Shown here: positions 1-5,865 of the stretch, piece by piece
Position numbering within the stretch: position 1 is the stretch's first letter
How the letters are laid out: each line of letters begins with the position of its first letter
NCBI GenBank assembly: GCA_045650425.1
Contig: JAZRRD010000077.1
Location: forward strand, 1 to 23,685
DNA length: 23,685 nucleotides
Direction of reading: 5' to 3'
Source of the DNA: RGIG1752 sp045650425
Lineage (GTDB): Bacteria; Bacillota_I; Bacilli_A; RF39; UBA660
Notes under the pieces: generated by a model
Database searches by the model: none
Seen by the model: the letters and a program-made list of their open reading frames with translations, nothing else
What the model was told of the DNA's origin: nothing
Translations under genes and position numbers: made by a program

Positions 1-131
1 AAAAATAATTCTATTATATATATAAGTTTATTTTTAGAGGATAACTTTTCATTTAAGATGTTTAAAAAGAAAAATAAAATTCCATATCCAAATGAATATG
101 CCAAAGAGATAATTTGAATTTTATAATTCAT
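1..131 (-). CDS. yabQ: YabQ-like sporulation membrane protein, N-terminal part (runs off the window)
   Basis: Reading the minus strand from the ATG at 131-129 gives 43 open codons with no stop before the window edge. The peptide starts MNYKIQIISLAYSFGYGILF and has a hydrophobic helix at about residues 6-25, followed by a Lys/Asn/Glu-rich loop and the start of another hydrophobic stretch. The ATG overlaps the stop codon of the upstream yabP (TAATG), so the two are translationally coupled. In Bacillus the gene after yabP is yabQ, a multi-pass membrane protein needed for spore cortex formation. The name rests on position, coupling and membrane character, because the visible part is too short for a secure family match. 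It could be another small membrane protein. Confidence 0.6.
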   Translation of the reverse strand, partial: MNYKIQIISLAYSFGYGILFFFLNILNEKLSSKNKLIYIIELF

Positions 132-418
132 TATTTAAAAAGTTTTGCTAATAAACTTTCCTCTTTATTTTTTTCTTTTCCATCTAAATATTCAATCCCA
201 TTTATTTTTCCTTTAATTTTAACATTTCCGTCCTGTGTATCTAATCTAATTAATTCTAAATTATTTCCTTTTAAATGTATTACCCCTAGTGAACTTTCCA
301 TTAAAAATTCTTGACTATCAAAGTTTATTATTTTTTTTATTCCAGTCAATACTACACGACTTCTTTCTGATAACTTTAATTCATGATTTCCTAAGATAAT
401 TTCTGATTTCTGTTCCAT
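131..418 (-). CDS. yabP: YabP sporulation protein
   Basis: This 95-residue protein matches the YabP/YqfC family of small sporulation proteins. In Bacillus YabP is made in the mother cell under sigma-E and is needed for cortex assembly. The visible family pattern is an N-terminal block 'LSERSRVVLTGIKKIINFDS', then 'EFLMESSLGVIHLKGNNLEL' and a C-terminal 'VKIKGKINGIEYLD'. These align with the Bacillus pattern of a regulator-like beta protein (FDxxEFLLET..G.L.V.G..L......G.v.I.G.v..l.Y). Length is normal. The start ATG has a strong Shine-Dalgarno sequence (GGAGG) eight bases upstream. It lies after the spoVG terminator, so it needs its own promoter, and it is coupled to a YabQ-like gene downstream. 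I do not see a convincing sigma-E promoter. Confidence 0.88.
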   Translation of the reverse strand: MEQKSEIILGNHELKLSERSRVVLTGIKKIINFDSQEFLMESSLGVIHLKGNNLELIRLDTQDGNVKIKGKINGIEYLDGKEKNKEESLLAKLFK

Positions 419-477
419 GATAATCCTCCTAATAAAAGATATGAATTAACATTTAACATTATTCTAAAAAATTTATT

Positions 478-506
478 AAAAAAAACTCTAATTTAAGAGT
501 TTTTTT
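478..506 (-). terminator. Intrinsic terminator of spoVG
   Basis: There is a perfect 9-bp stem (481-489 with 496-504, loop AATTTA). On the minus strand it is followed by a run of eight Ts. The spoVG stop codon lies at its upstream foot. The plus strand also ends in Ts, but no plus-strand gene needs it. Confidence 0.85.
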
Positions 507-780
507 ATTCAGCATCACTATTTTCTTCAACGTTATTATAAGCTTCTATAATAGCATCTTGAAATTGTTTACGAACATCAGGATTAATTGGATGAGCTAT
601 ATCTCTATAATCACCAGTTGCAGTTTTTCTGCTTGGCATTGCTATAAATAATCCATTATCCCCGTCAATAATTCTAATGTCATGAACAGCAAATGAATCA
701 TCTAATAATACAGATGCTATCCCTTTCATACGAGAACCTTCTTTTTCAATTCTACGAACAGTTACAGATGTAATTTTCAT
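505..780 (-). CDS. spoVG: SpoVG, septation and sporulation regulator
   Basis: The 91-residue product is a clear SpoVG family member. It opens MKITSVTVRRI, has the conserved central segments 'VLLDDSFAVHDIRIIDG' and 'GLFIAMPSRKT', and then 'YRDIAHPINPDVR'. SpoVG is a small nucleic-acid-binding protein that affects asymmetric septation, cortex formation, capsule and virulence genes in different Firmicutes. Length is typical, with a short acidic C-terminal tail (VEENSDAE). The ATG is preceded by AGGAG at a good distance. It has its own sigma-A-type promoter at 808-836 and a terminator at its stop codon, so it appears to be a single-gene transcript between veg and yabP. In Bacillus spoVG is read from a sigma-H promoter; no sigma-H site is evident here. 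Confidence 0.97.
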   Translation of the reverse strand: MKITSVTVRRIEKEGSRMKGIASVLLDDSFAVHDIRIIDGDNGLFIAMPSRKTATGDYRDIAHPINPDVRKQFQDAIIEAYNNVEENSDAE

Positions 781-807
781 ATGTTCACTCCTTCTATCTA
801 TATTTAT

Positions 808-836
808 ATTTTATATCACAATTTAGGCTTTTTCAA
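808..836 (-). promoter_or_regulatory. Sigma-A-type promoter of spoVG
   Basis: On the minus strand a TTGAAA -35 element (836-831) and a TAAAAT -10 element (813-808) are separated by 17 bp. They lie directly between the veg stop and the spoVG Shine-Dalgarno, giving a leader of about 20 bases. This is the housekeeping pattern, not the sigma-H promoter of Bacillus spoVG. Confidence 0.7.
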
Positions 837-842
837 GCAAAA

Positions 843-1055
843 TTATAAATACTTGATAACAACTTCTTTTGTTATAACATCTGCGTAATTAATACTTCTA
901 GTTTCTCTATTATTACTAACAATAAACAATTTCGGATATAGTTTTTCAATCTTACCTATCATAGTATCTGTTCTATTACGCATTCCATAAATCTTTACTT
1001 CTACTTCACATCCAACTTTTTTTGATAATTCATTTTTTATTATATCTATGTTCAT
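843..1055 (-). CDS. veg: Veg family protein (DUF1021)
   Basis: The 70-residue protein matches Veg, a small beta-barrel-like protein encoded between yabG and spoVG in Bacilli. Recognisable parts are 'KKVGCEVEVKIYGMRNRTDTMIGKIEKLYPKLFIV' and 'SINYADVITKEVVIKY', which correspond to the Bacillus pattern 'GkrltLkAngGRrKtiErsGiLaetYPsvFvI...vSYsYaDiLTetVel'. In Bacillus subtilis Veg stimulates biofilm gene expression by counteracting SinR; nothing here tells whether that role holds. The ATG overlaps the yabG stop by four bases (ATGA) and has only a weak Shine-Dalgarno, so translation is probably coupled to yabG. It is slightly shorter than the Bacillus protein (86 residues). Confidence 0.9.
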   Translation of the reverse strand: MNIDIIKNELSKKVGCEVEVKIYGMRNRTDTMIGKIEKLYPKLFIVSNNRETRSINYADVITKEVVIKYL

Positions 1056-1831
1056 TGATTTCTCGGATATCCAATATACATTAAACCATTACATTGAATA
1101 CCACCCATGCCGTCCTTTCCATATTTTGTTTTACTCAACATTTCTAATAAATCTATTGGTTTATTTCGTTCCGTTAAAGCTAAAGTTGTTGCAATTATAG
1201 CTGGATCTAATGCATGAATATTAATTCTTTTTGGACTAGATGCAAAATTAGCGCCAGCTTTAATTAATGATTCGTAATCACTTTGACAAGCTCCAGCAAT
1301 TACAACTAACTTTTCATGAGACTTTTCATATCGTCTAGCCTCTTTAATGGCTTTAATAAAAAATTCAGTATTTTTATAAATTTTACCACTTTTGTTTTCA
1401 TCTTTTTTATAATAAGCATCATGTCCAGTTATAATAACTATATCTGGATTATAATCACGCAATAATAAACCAATCTGTTGGTATATTTTATCTTCCTTTA
1501 TTTTTTTTCCTACTGCAAAAATACCTGCTTCTTTATAAAATTTTAAGCATCTGTCTAAAAAATCTGAGTCACCATCAATATGTAATATCTTGGCAGGCAA
1601 ATAAAAGAATTCATTTTTTTCTAAACATCTTTCTAAATTAGGCTCTTCATTATGAGAAAGTTCAGTTATTTCTTCATCAATAATTTTTAAATCTTCAACT
1701 GGACTATCCGCTAATAATCTAACCTCATTTCCTTTTAAATAACAAATTCCATCTTTAACTCGAATAACTTTAAAAATAATATCATTTTTGTAACTATTTC
1801 TTGTAACAAACATCCCTTTTTTAATTTCCAA
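1052..1831 (-). CDS. yabG: YabG, sporulation-specific protease of spore coat proteins
   Basis: The protein is a clear YabG homologue. YabG is a mother-cell cysteine-type protease that trims coat proteins such as SafA and SpoIVA in Bacillus and processes germination proteins in Clostridioides. Diagnostic segments are 'KILHIDGDSDFLDRCLKFYKEAGI', 'PDIVIITGHDAYYKK', 'LVVIAGACQSDYESLIKAGANF' and 'SSPKRINIHALDP'; the Cys of GACQS and the His of TGHDA are the expected conserved pair. I place the start at TTG 1831, because GGTGAT stands three bases before it and the following EIKKGMFVTRNSY aligns with the beginning of Bacillus YabG. Other in-frame starts are TTG 1843 and GTG 1840, giving up to 263 residues. 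It is shorter than the Bacillus protein because a linker is reduced. veg overlaps its end. Confidence 0.92.
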   Translation of the reverse strand: MEIKKGMFVTRNSYKNDIIFKVIRVKDGICYLKGNEVRLLADSPVEDLKIIDEEITELSHNEEPNLERCLEKNEFFYLPAKILHIDGDSDFLDRCLKFYKEAGIFAVGKKIKEDKIYQQIGLLLRDYNPDIVIITGHDAYYKKDENKSGKIYKNTEFFIKAIKEARRYEKSHEKLVVIAGACQSDYESLIKAGANFASSPKRINIHALDPAIIATTLALTERNKPIDLLEMLSKTKYGKDGMGGIQCNGLMYIGYPRNQ

Positions 1832-1875
1832 ATAAATCACCAATAAATTTTATGATTATATATTATTTAAAATAA

Positions 1876-1897
1876 CAAAAAAGTAGCTTTTGCTACT
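1876..1897 (-). terminator. Intrinsic terminator downstream of the 1900-2796 gene
   Basis: A 6-bp stem (AGTAGC at 1882-1887 with GCTACT at 1892-1897, four-base loop) is followed on the minus strand by six Ts. It sits two bases beyond the stop codon of the upstream gene and separates it from yabG. Confidence 0.75.
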
Positions 1898-1899
1898 CT

Positions 1900-2796
1900 T
1901 TATTTCACTTTAACTAAGGTATATTTATTAGAATAATAAATTAATAAATTACTGGCTATTTTTGGAACATTATATTCTATATTTAATTCTGACAATATTT
2001 TTAATAAATCTAAAATTAAATATTCTTGAAAATCACTTACATGTAGCATAATTTTCTGAATTTGTTTCTTATTAAAACCAACCCTCACTAAATTTTCTAT
2101 CGAAGCATTTTGTTCAAAACACGTTTTTTCAATCTCTAAATCTACTCCATAACATTCATAATTTAAAAATCTCACTATTTGATAAATTTCATCATAATAA
2201 TCATTATCTTCTTTAAATAAACCTTTTTTATATTGTTCAATTAACGATGCATTTGTGGTTATACCATTATTTAAAAAATAATTAAATATTTCTGGAGCAC
2301 AACCTAATTCAGATATTAAAGTGTTTTGACGTCTTTTTCGTTGCTCATTTTTTAAATAATAAGAAAGTAAAAGTTTTTTATAATTAGTTAGATAAACTTC
2401 ATTACTTTTTATAATATAATCAAATAAACTCATTCCTTTATTTTCAGTAATATATTTTTGCAAAATCTGTTTTATTTCTTCATTACCAAAACCTAAACCT
2501 ACTAATAAGCCTCTTATTTCTGAAATATCATCATCCAAAATTAAATTAAGTCCAATCTGAGAATTATAAACTCTAGTAAAAATTTTTTCATTTATTTCGT
2601 AAGGCTCATCTAGATATAAATTTTTTAATAAAAAATATACTGGTAAAAGCTCAGAAGGTATTTTTTCTGATGGTAAAGATAACAACTTACTTAAAGAAGA
2701 AATATTATATTGATAAAGTTGTTTAAATATATAACTTTGTTCATCTAAAATATCTTTTAATAATATATCATCTTGATTTATATTAGTTCTTAACAT
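1900..2796 (-). CDS. Hypothetical all-helical protein
   Basis: I do not recognise this 298-residue protein. It lies between rsmA and yabG, where Bacillus has no gene. It has no signal peptide or membrane segment and appears almost entirely alpha-helical, rich in Leu, Ile, Asn, Lys and Tyr. An early segment 'YNISSLSKLLSLPSEKIPSEL' and two later ones, 'LLVGLGFGNEEIKQILQKYI' and 'LVRVGFNKKQIQKIMLHV', repeat the theme 'GF.n..I..Im', which suggests an internal duplication of a short helical DNA- or protein-binding module of the mTERF or helix-hairpin-helix kind. This is inference from pattern only. Start: ATG with GGTGAT three bases upstream. It follows rsmA by about 50 bp and ends in its own terminator, so it is probably co-transcribed with rsmA. 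Confidence 0.75.
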   Translation of the reverse strand: MLRTNINQDDILLKDILDEQSYIFKQLYQYNISSLSKLLSLPSEKIPSELLPVYFLLKNLYLDEPYEINEKIFTRVYNSQIGLNLILDDDISEIRGLLVGLGFGNEEIKQILQKYITENKGMSLFDYIIKSNEVYLTNYKKLLLSYYLKNEQRKRRQNTLISELGCAPEIFNYFLNNGITTNASLIEQYKKGLFKEDNDYYDEIYQIVRFLNYECYGVDLEIEKTCFEQNASIENLVRVGFNKKQIQKIMLHVSDFQEYLILDLLKILSELNIEYNVPKIASNLLIYYSNKYTLVKVK

Positions 2797-2845
2797 TTCA
2801 TCACCACCATGTAAGATATTATTATAAATAGTCTATATTAATAAA

Positions 2846-3628
2846 TCAATCATTACTTAAATATTCTGCTAATTTAACATACTCTTCCAAAGATATTTGC
2901 TCTGCTCTTACATTTTCATGATATCCATGACTATTCAAAAACACTTTTATTTTTTCCCAATCATAATTTTTTAAATTATTTTTTAAAGTTTTTCGTTTAA
3001 ATCTAAAAGAGTCATCAACTAATTTAAAAAACAATTTCTCATTGGATACAGATAAATTATTCTTTGAAAATTTTATTACTGAACTATCCACATTAGGAAT
3101 TGGATTAAAACAATTTCTACTAACATCAAATAATTTAGTAATTTTATAAAAATAATTTAGATAAACAGTTAAAGAGTCATATTCCTTGCATCCTTCTTTA
3201 GCACTAACTCTTTCCGCAAACTCTTTTTGTACTAACAATACAATATTTTTTATTTTTAAATTAGATTCAATTAGTTTTTTAATTATTGGAGTAGTAATAT
3301 AATAAGGAATATTTGCTATAATATATAAATTATTATAATTATATTCTCTTGTAATTTCTTTTAAATCTACTTTCAAAATGTCTTTAAATATAAATTTTGT
3401 TTTTTCATCTTCTAAATCTTTTAATATAGGCAGCATTCTTTCATCAATTTCAAACGCTAAAAGATACCCATTAACACGTTTCAATTTTTTAGTTAATGCA
3501 CCCTTACCTGGACCAATTTCAATTATTAAATCATTTTCACACGCATCAGTTGAAGATGCTATTTTATTTAATATATTATCATCATGTAAAAAATTTTGAC
3601 CTAAACTCTTTTTTGCTCTAATTTCCAT
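2846..3628 (-). CDS. rsmA: 16S rRNA dimethyladenosine transferase RsmA (KsgA)
   Basis: RsmA dimethylates two adjacent adenines in the terminal hairpin of 16S rRNA (A1518 and A1519 in E. coli numbering) late in 30S assembly, using S-adenosylmethionine. The 260-residue sequence shows the expected order: 'KSLGQNFL' at residues 7-14, the SAM-binding loop 'EIGPGKGALT' at about 37-46, an acidic residue ending the second strand (AFEID), and the catalytic 'NIPYYITTPI' near 106-115. The C-terminal helical domain has 'VDSSVIKF' and 'FRFKRKTLKNNL', also typical. Length is close to the family norm (about 265-290). It has a good Shine-Dalgarno (AAGGAG) just after a terminator belonging to the upstream gene, so it depends on readthrough or an internal promoter. 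rnmV, which precedes it in Bacillus, is absent. Confidence 0.97.
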   Translation of the reverse strand: MEIRAKKSLGQNFLHDDNILNKIASSTDACENDLIIEIGPGKGALTKKLKRVNGYLLAFEIDERMLPILKDLEDEKTKFIFKDILKVDLKEITREYNYNNLYIIANIPYYITTPIIKKLIESNLKIKNIVLLVQKEFAERVSAKEGCKEYDSLTVYLNYFYKITKLFDVSRNCFNPIPNVDSSVIKFSKNNLSVSNEKLFFKLVDDSFRFKRKTLKNNLKNYDWEKIKVFLNSHGYHENVRAEQISLEEYVKLAEYLSND

Positions 3629-3639
3629 AAATTCTCCTT

Positions 3640-3662
3640 AAAAAAGATGGGTTATTCCCATC
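3640..3662 (-). terminator. Terminator or attenuator between the 3D-domain gene and rsmA
   Basis: A 6-bp GC-rich stem (GATGGG 3646-3651 with CCCATC 3657-3662, loop TTATT) is followed on the minus strand by six Ts. The stop codon of the 3D-domain gene is in the loop, and the rsmA Shine-Dalgarno begins immediately after the T-run. A translating ribosome on the upstream gene would cover the hairpin. Confidence 0.7.
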
Positions 3663-4194
3663 CTTGTCTTAAAACATCATACGTAATAGATGATCTACCA
3701 ACATTTTGGGTAGCATATTCTAAGCTAGGAGATAACAAATCTAATGAATTGCCTGTCACTCCTCTATCTAGTACAATCGCTATAACCGGTTTATCAGATA
3801 TTCTGGAACTATTAAATCTAACAATTGTTCCACAGTCCAAATTACGAGAAGATGCTACTATTTTTACTCTCCCATATACTTCATCATCATAATAATCTTT
3901 ACCATCTTTAATATTATACTTTGGAGCACAAGCTAGTGTTCCTCCACATAATGGACAATTATAAACATAACCAGTCAAGTCACCAGTATATGTATCTATC
4001 GCAGAATATAATCTATTTTCTTCAATCTCATCTATTTTTAATGCCATCGTAGATAAATTAACATTTTTATTAACATTCACATTTTCTACTTTACTTTCAA
4101 AAATATATGTACTTGATTGAATAAATAATATACCAACTATTATTAATAAACTTTTGACTAATTTATTAATAATACCTTTCCACTTATTAATCAT
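3652..4194 (-). CDS. Membrane-anchored 3D-domain protein (YabE/RpfB-type cell-wall domain)
   Basis: This 180-residue protein has a hydrophobic helix at about residues 13-28, acting as a signal anchor, then a short linker and a C-terminal 3D domain. The 3D domain is the double-psi beta barrel of MltA and YabE/YocH-type wall hydrolases, named for three Asp residues; here they are probably D120 (NLDCGTIVRF), D143 (VLDRGVTG) and D152 (LDLLSPS). It should act outside the membrane on peptidoglycan. Its position next to tatD and rsmA is that of Bacillus yabE, but the DUF348 repeats and G5 domain of YabE are missing. Odd: four Cys residues (C80, C83, C89 and C121), including 'YNCPLCGGTLAC', suggest a metal site or disulfides. 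Start ATG has AGGTGA upstream; it has its own strong promoter. Confidence 0.82.
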   Translation of the reverse strand: MINKWKGIINKLVKSLLIIVGILFIQSSTYIFESKVENVNVNKNVNLSTMALKIDEIEENRLYSAIDTYTGDLTGYVYNCPLCGGTLACAPKYNIKDGKDYYDDEVYGRVKIVASSRNLDCGTIVRFNSSRISDKPVIAIVLDRGVTGNSLDLLSPSLEYATQNVGRSSITYDVLRQGWE

Positions 4195-4218
4195 TATTTC
4201 ACCTCAATTGGTATCAAT

Positions 4219-4247
4219 ATCTTACCATAAACGACTTTAAATGTCAA
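4219..4247 (-). promoter_or_regulatory. Promoter of the 3D-domain gene
   Basis: On the minus strand a consensus TTGACA (4247-4242) and a TAAGAT -10 (4224-4219) are 17 bp apart, with a TG one base before the -10 (extended -10). It overlaps the last codons of tatD. Confidence 0.65.
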
Positions 4248-4986
4248 AAATACGCTTAATATTACTATTGGTAACCTTTGCTAATTCCTCCAAAGATACA
4301 CCATACAAATTTGCCATAAACTCTGCAACTTCATAAATATGGCCAGGATTATTTTGTTTTCCTCTATAGGGTTCTGGTGTTAAATAAGGACTATCAGTTT
4401 CTAAAACTATATTGTCTAATGATATGCTTTTATACACTTCTTTTAACTTACAATTTTTAAAAGTAATAACCCCATTTATTCCTAAAACATATCCTAGTTT
4501 AATAAACTTTTCAGCCATTTCTAAACTACCCGAAAATGAGTGAATTACCCCTTTTAAGTTATATTTTTTTAAAATACTATAAGTTTCTTCGATTGCATCT
4601 CTTGTATGAATGACTACAGGCATATTATATTTTTCTGCTAAAGACAATTGAGTTTCAAATAGCCTAATTTGTTCTTCACGATTTTCTTTACCATAATGAT
4701 AATCCAGCCCTATTTCTCCAATAGCTACCACTTTAGGATTATTAATATTATCTTCAATAAATCTTATATCTTCAGTAGTAAATTCTAAAACGCTTTCTGG
4801 ATGAATTCCTAACGTGCAATAATAAGCATCGTAGCTCTTAGATAATTCTAATACTTCTCTACAAGTGTTACCATCACAACCATTTGATATAACTCGAGTA
4901 ACATTTCTAGTTTTAGAATTATCTAATATATAATTAATATCTTCATAATATTCTTTATAAATATGACAATGTGAATCTGTAAACAT
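4237..4986 (-). CDS. tatD: TatD family metal-dependent deoxyribonuclease
   Basis: TatD proteins are metal-dependent hydrolases with DNase activity (3'-5' exonuclease in E. coli TatD), linked to repair and DNA turnover. The 249-residue sequence has every motif of the family: 'DSHCHI' at 4-9 with the HxH metal ligands H6 and H8, 'GEIGLDYHY' with E91, 'VIHTRDA' with H127, 'VIHSFSG' with H149, and 'LETDSPYL' with D198. Length is normal. It lies between the transglutaminase-like gene and the 3D gene, matching the metG-tatD-yabE order of Bacillus apart from one inserted gene. Start: ATG preceded by GGTGAT five bases away. No convincing promoter stands between the upstream terminator and this gene; a TATAAT-like hexamer occurs but lacks a -35. 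Confidence 0.97.
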   Translation of the reverse strand: MFTDSHCHIYKEYYEDINYILDNSKTRNVTRVISNGCDGNTCREVLELSKSYDAYYCTLGIHPESVLEFTTEDIRFIEDNINNPKVVAIGEIGLDYHYGKENREEQIRLFETQLSLAEKYNMPVVIHTRDAIEETYSILKKYNLKGVIHSFSGSLEMAEKFIKLGYVLGINGVITFKNCKLKEVYKSISLDNIVLETDSPYLTPEPYRGKQNNPGHIYEVAEFMANLYGVSLEELAKVTNSNIKRIFDI

Positions 4987-5011
4987 AATATATCACCAAT
5001 AAAATTATAAG

Positions 5012-5037
5012 AAAAAAACACCTATTTAACAAGGTGT
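5012..5037 (-). terminator. Intrinsic terminator of the transglutaminase-like gene
   Basis: The stem ACACCT (5018-5023) pairs with AGGTGT (5032-5037) around an eight-base loop and is followed on the minus strand by seven Ts. It lies about 30 bp after the stop codon at 5069. Confidence 0.8.
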
Positions 5038-5068
5038 CATAAACAAATTATATTTTTTTCTTAAAAAC

Positions 5069-5764
5069 TTATTTAGTCAATCCTAATCTCATCATATCTT
5101 CATAAACTTCTTCAACAACACCATCGTATCCAATTAATTTTTTATAAAGCTCTACCTCGCATTTTAATGCATTTGCGTAGTCTTGCGCATAGGTTTCATT
5201 AGAATTACCATAAGTATATTCAATACAAGGTAACCATATTGCAGCACCATATTTATCTCTTTCAACATCTTCGGGCCAACATTCATCTTCTCTTTTTAAA
5301 ATCTCTTTTATCATTTCTTTAGTAAGAATCACTTTAACCTCTGGTTCTTCAATCTGCCAATATAAATCCTTATCATAGATATATCCCATCGAAGTATCAT
5401 AAATAAGATGTTTACCGTCTTTAGTAATTCTTTCCATAATACAATGATTAGCTAAATTATCATCATCTTTAAAAGAATCTGGATTTAAACTTATACATTT
5501 AATATTAAGATATAATAAATTAATCTCTTCTTCTTCATCAATAAATGCTCGTGTCATTAATAAAGCTCTATCATAACAATGTCTACTACACATTCCATTC
5601 GATAACAACAAAATTGAAGCGGGAATACCTCCAGAATATATATTTCTTAACTTTGCTATTAATTTGTAATTATAAAAGTTTATTTTTCTACAACTCAAAC
5701 CTTCTAATGTCAATTTGTTTCTTTTATCTACAAATTCTTTCCACAAATCACTTTCAAATGACAT
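5069..5764 (-). CDS. Transglutaminase-like/papain-fold protein of unknown role
   Basis: I do not recognise a named family. The 231-residue protein is probably cytosolic: it has no signal peptide or membrane helix. It carries the order Cys-His-Asp of transglutaminase-like cysteine proteins: 'LSNGMCSRHCYDRALLMTRAF' (C59 at the start of a helix, C63 also possible), 'NHCIMERI' (H107) and 'GKHLIYDTSMGYI' (D123). Spacing of C59, H107 and D123 fits that fold. The reading is inference from the motif; substrate and activity are unknown. Start: ATG 5764 chosen because AAGGGG is nine bases upstream; the in-frame TTG 5770 is too close to it. It has its own promoter and terminator and interrupts the Bacillus-like metG-tatD order, so it may be a lineage-specific insertion. 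Confidence 0.8.
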   Translation of the reverse strand: MSFESDLWKEFVDKRNKLTLEGLSCRKINFYNYKLIAKLRNIYSGGIPASILLLSNGMCSRHCYDRALLMTRAFIDEEEEINLLYLNIKCISLNPDSFKDDDNLANHCIMERITKDGKHLIYDTSMGYIYDKDLYWQIEEPEVKVILTKEMIKEILKREDECWPEDVERDKYGAAIWLPCIEYTYGNSNETYAQDYANALKCEVELYKKLIGYDGVVEEVYEDMMRLGLTK

Positions 5765-5794
5765 AACCAATTTCCCCTTTATGAATTGCTCTAT

Positions 5795-5824
5795 AAAATA
5801 TCATAAATTATCTAAGATTGTCAA
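5795..5824 (-). promoter_or_regulatory. Promoter of the transglutaminase-like gene
   Basis: On the minus strand a consensus TTGACA (5824-5819) is followed after 18 bp by TATTTT (5800-5795), with TG one base before it. It starts just after the metG terminator. Confidence 0.55.
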
Positions 5825-5831
5825 TTTTTTA

Positions 5832-5865
5832 TAAAAAAAATAACAATATTATTTCTATTGTTATT
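5832..5865 (-). terminator. Intrinsic terminator of the dut-metG operon
   Basis: A perfect 9-bp stem (5839-5847 with 5857-5865, nine-base loop) is followed on the minus strand by a run of eight Ts. The metG stop codon lies inside the upstream arm. Confidence 0.85.

Noticed and set aside
421..480. Sigma-E-like promoter for yabP (CATATCTT with an upstream AATAAT)
   Set aside because: Spacing (13 bp) and the -10 match are poor; in such AT-rich DNA the match is not above chance.
1838..1880. Sigma-K-like promoter for yabG (CATAAAATT)
   Set aside because: The -10 differs from CATANNNTA and no AC stands at the right distance; not supportable.
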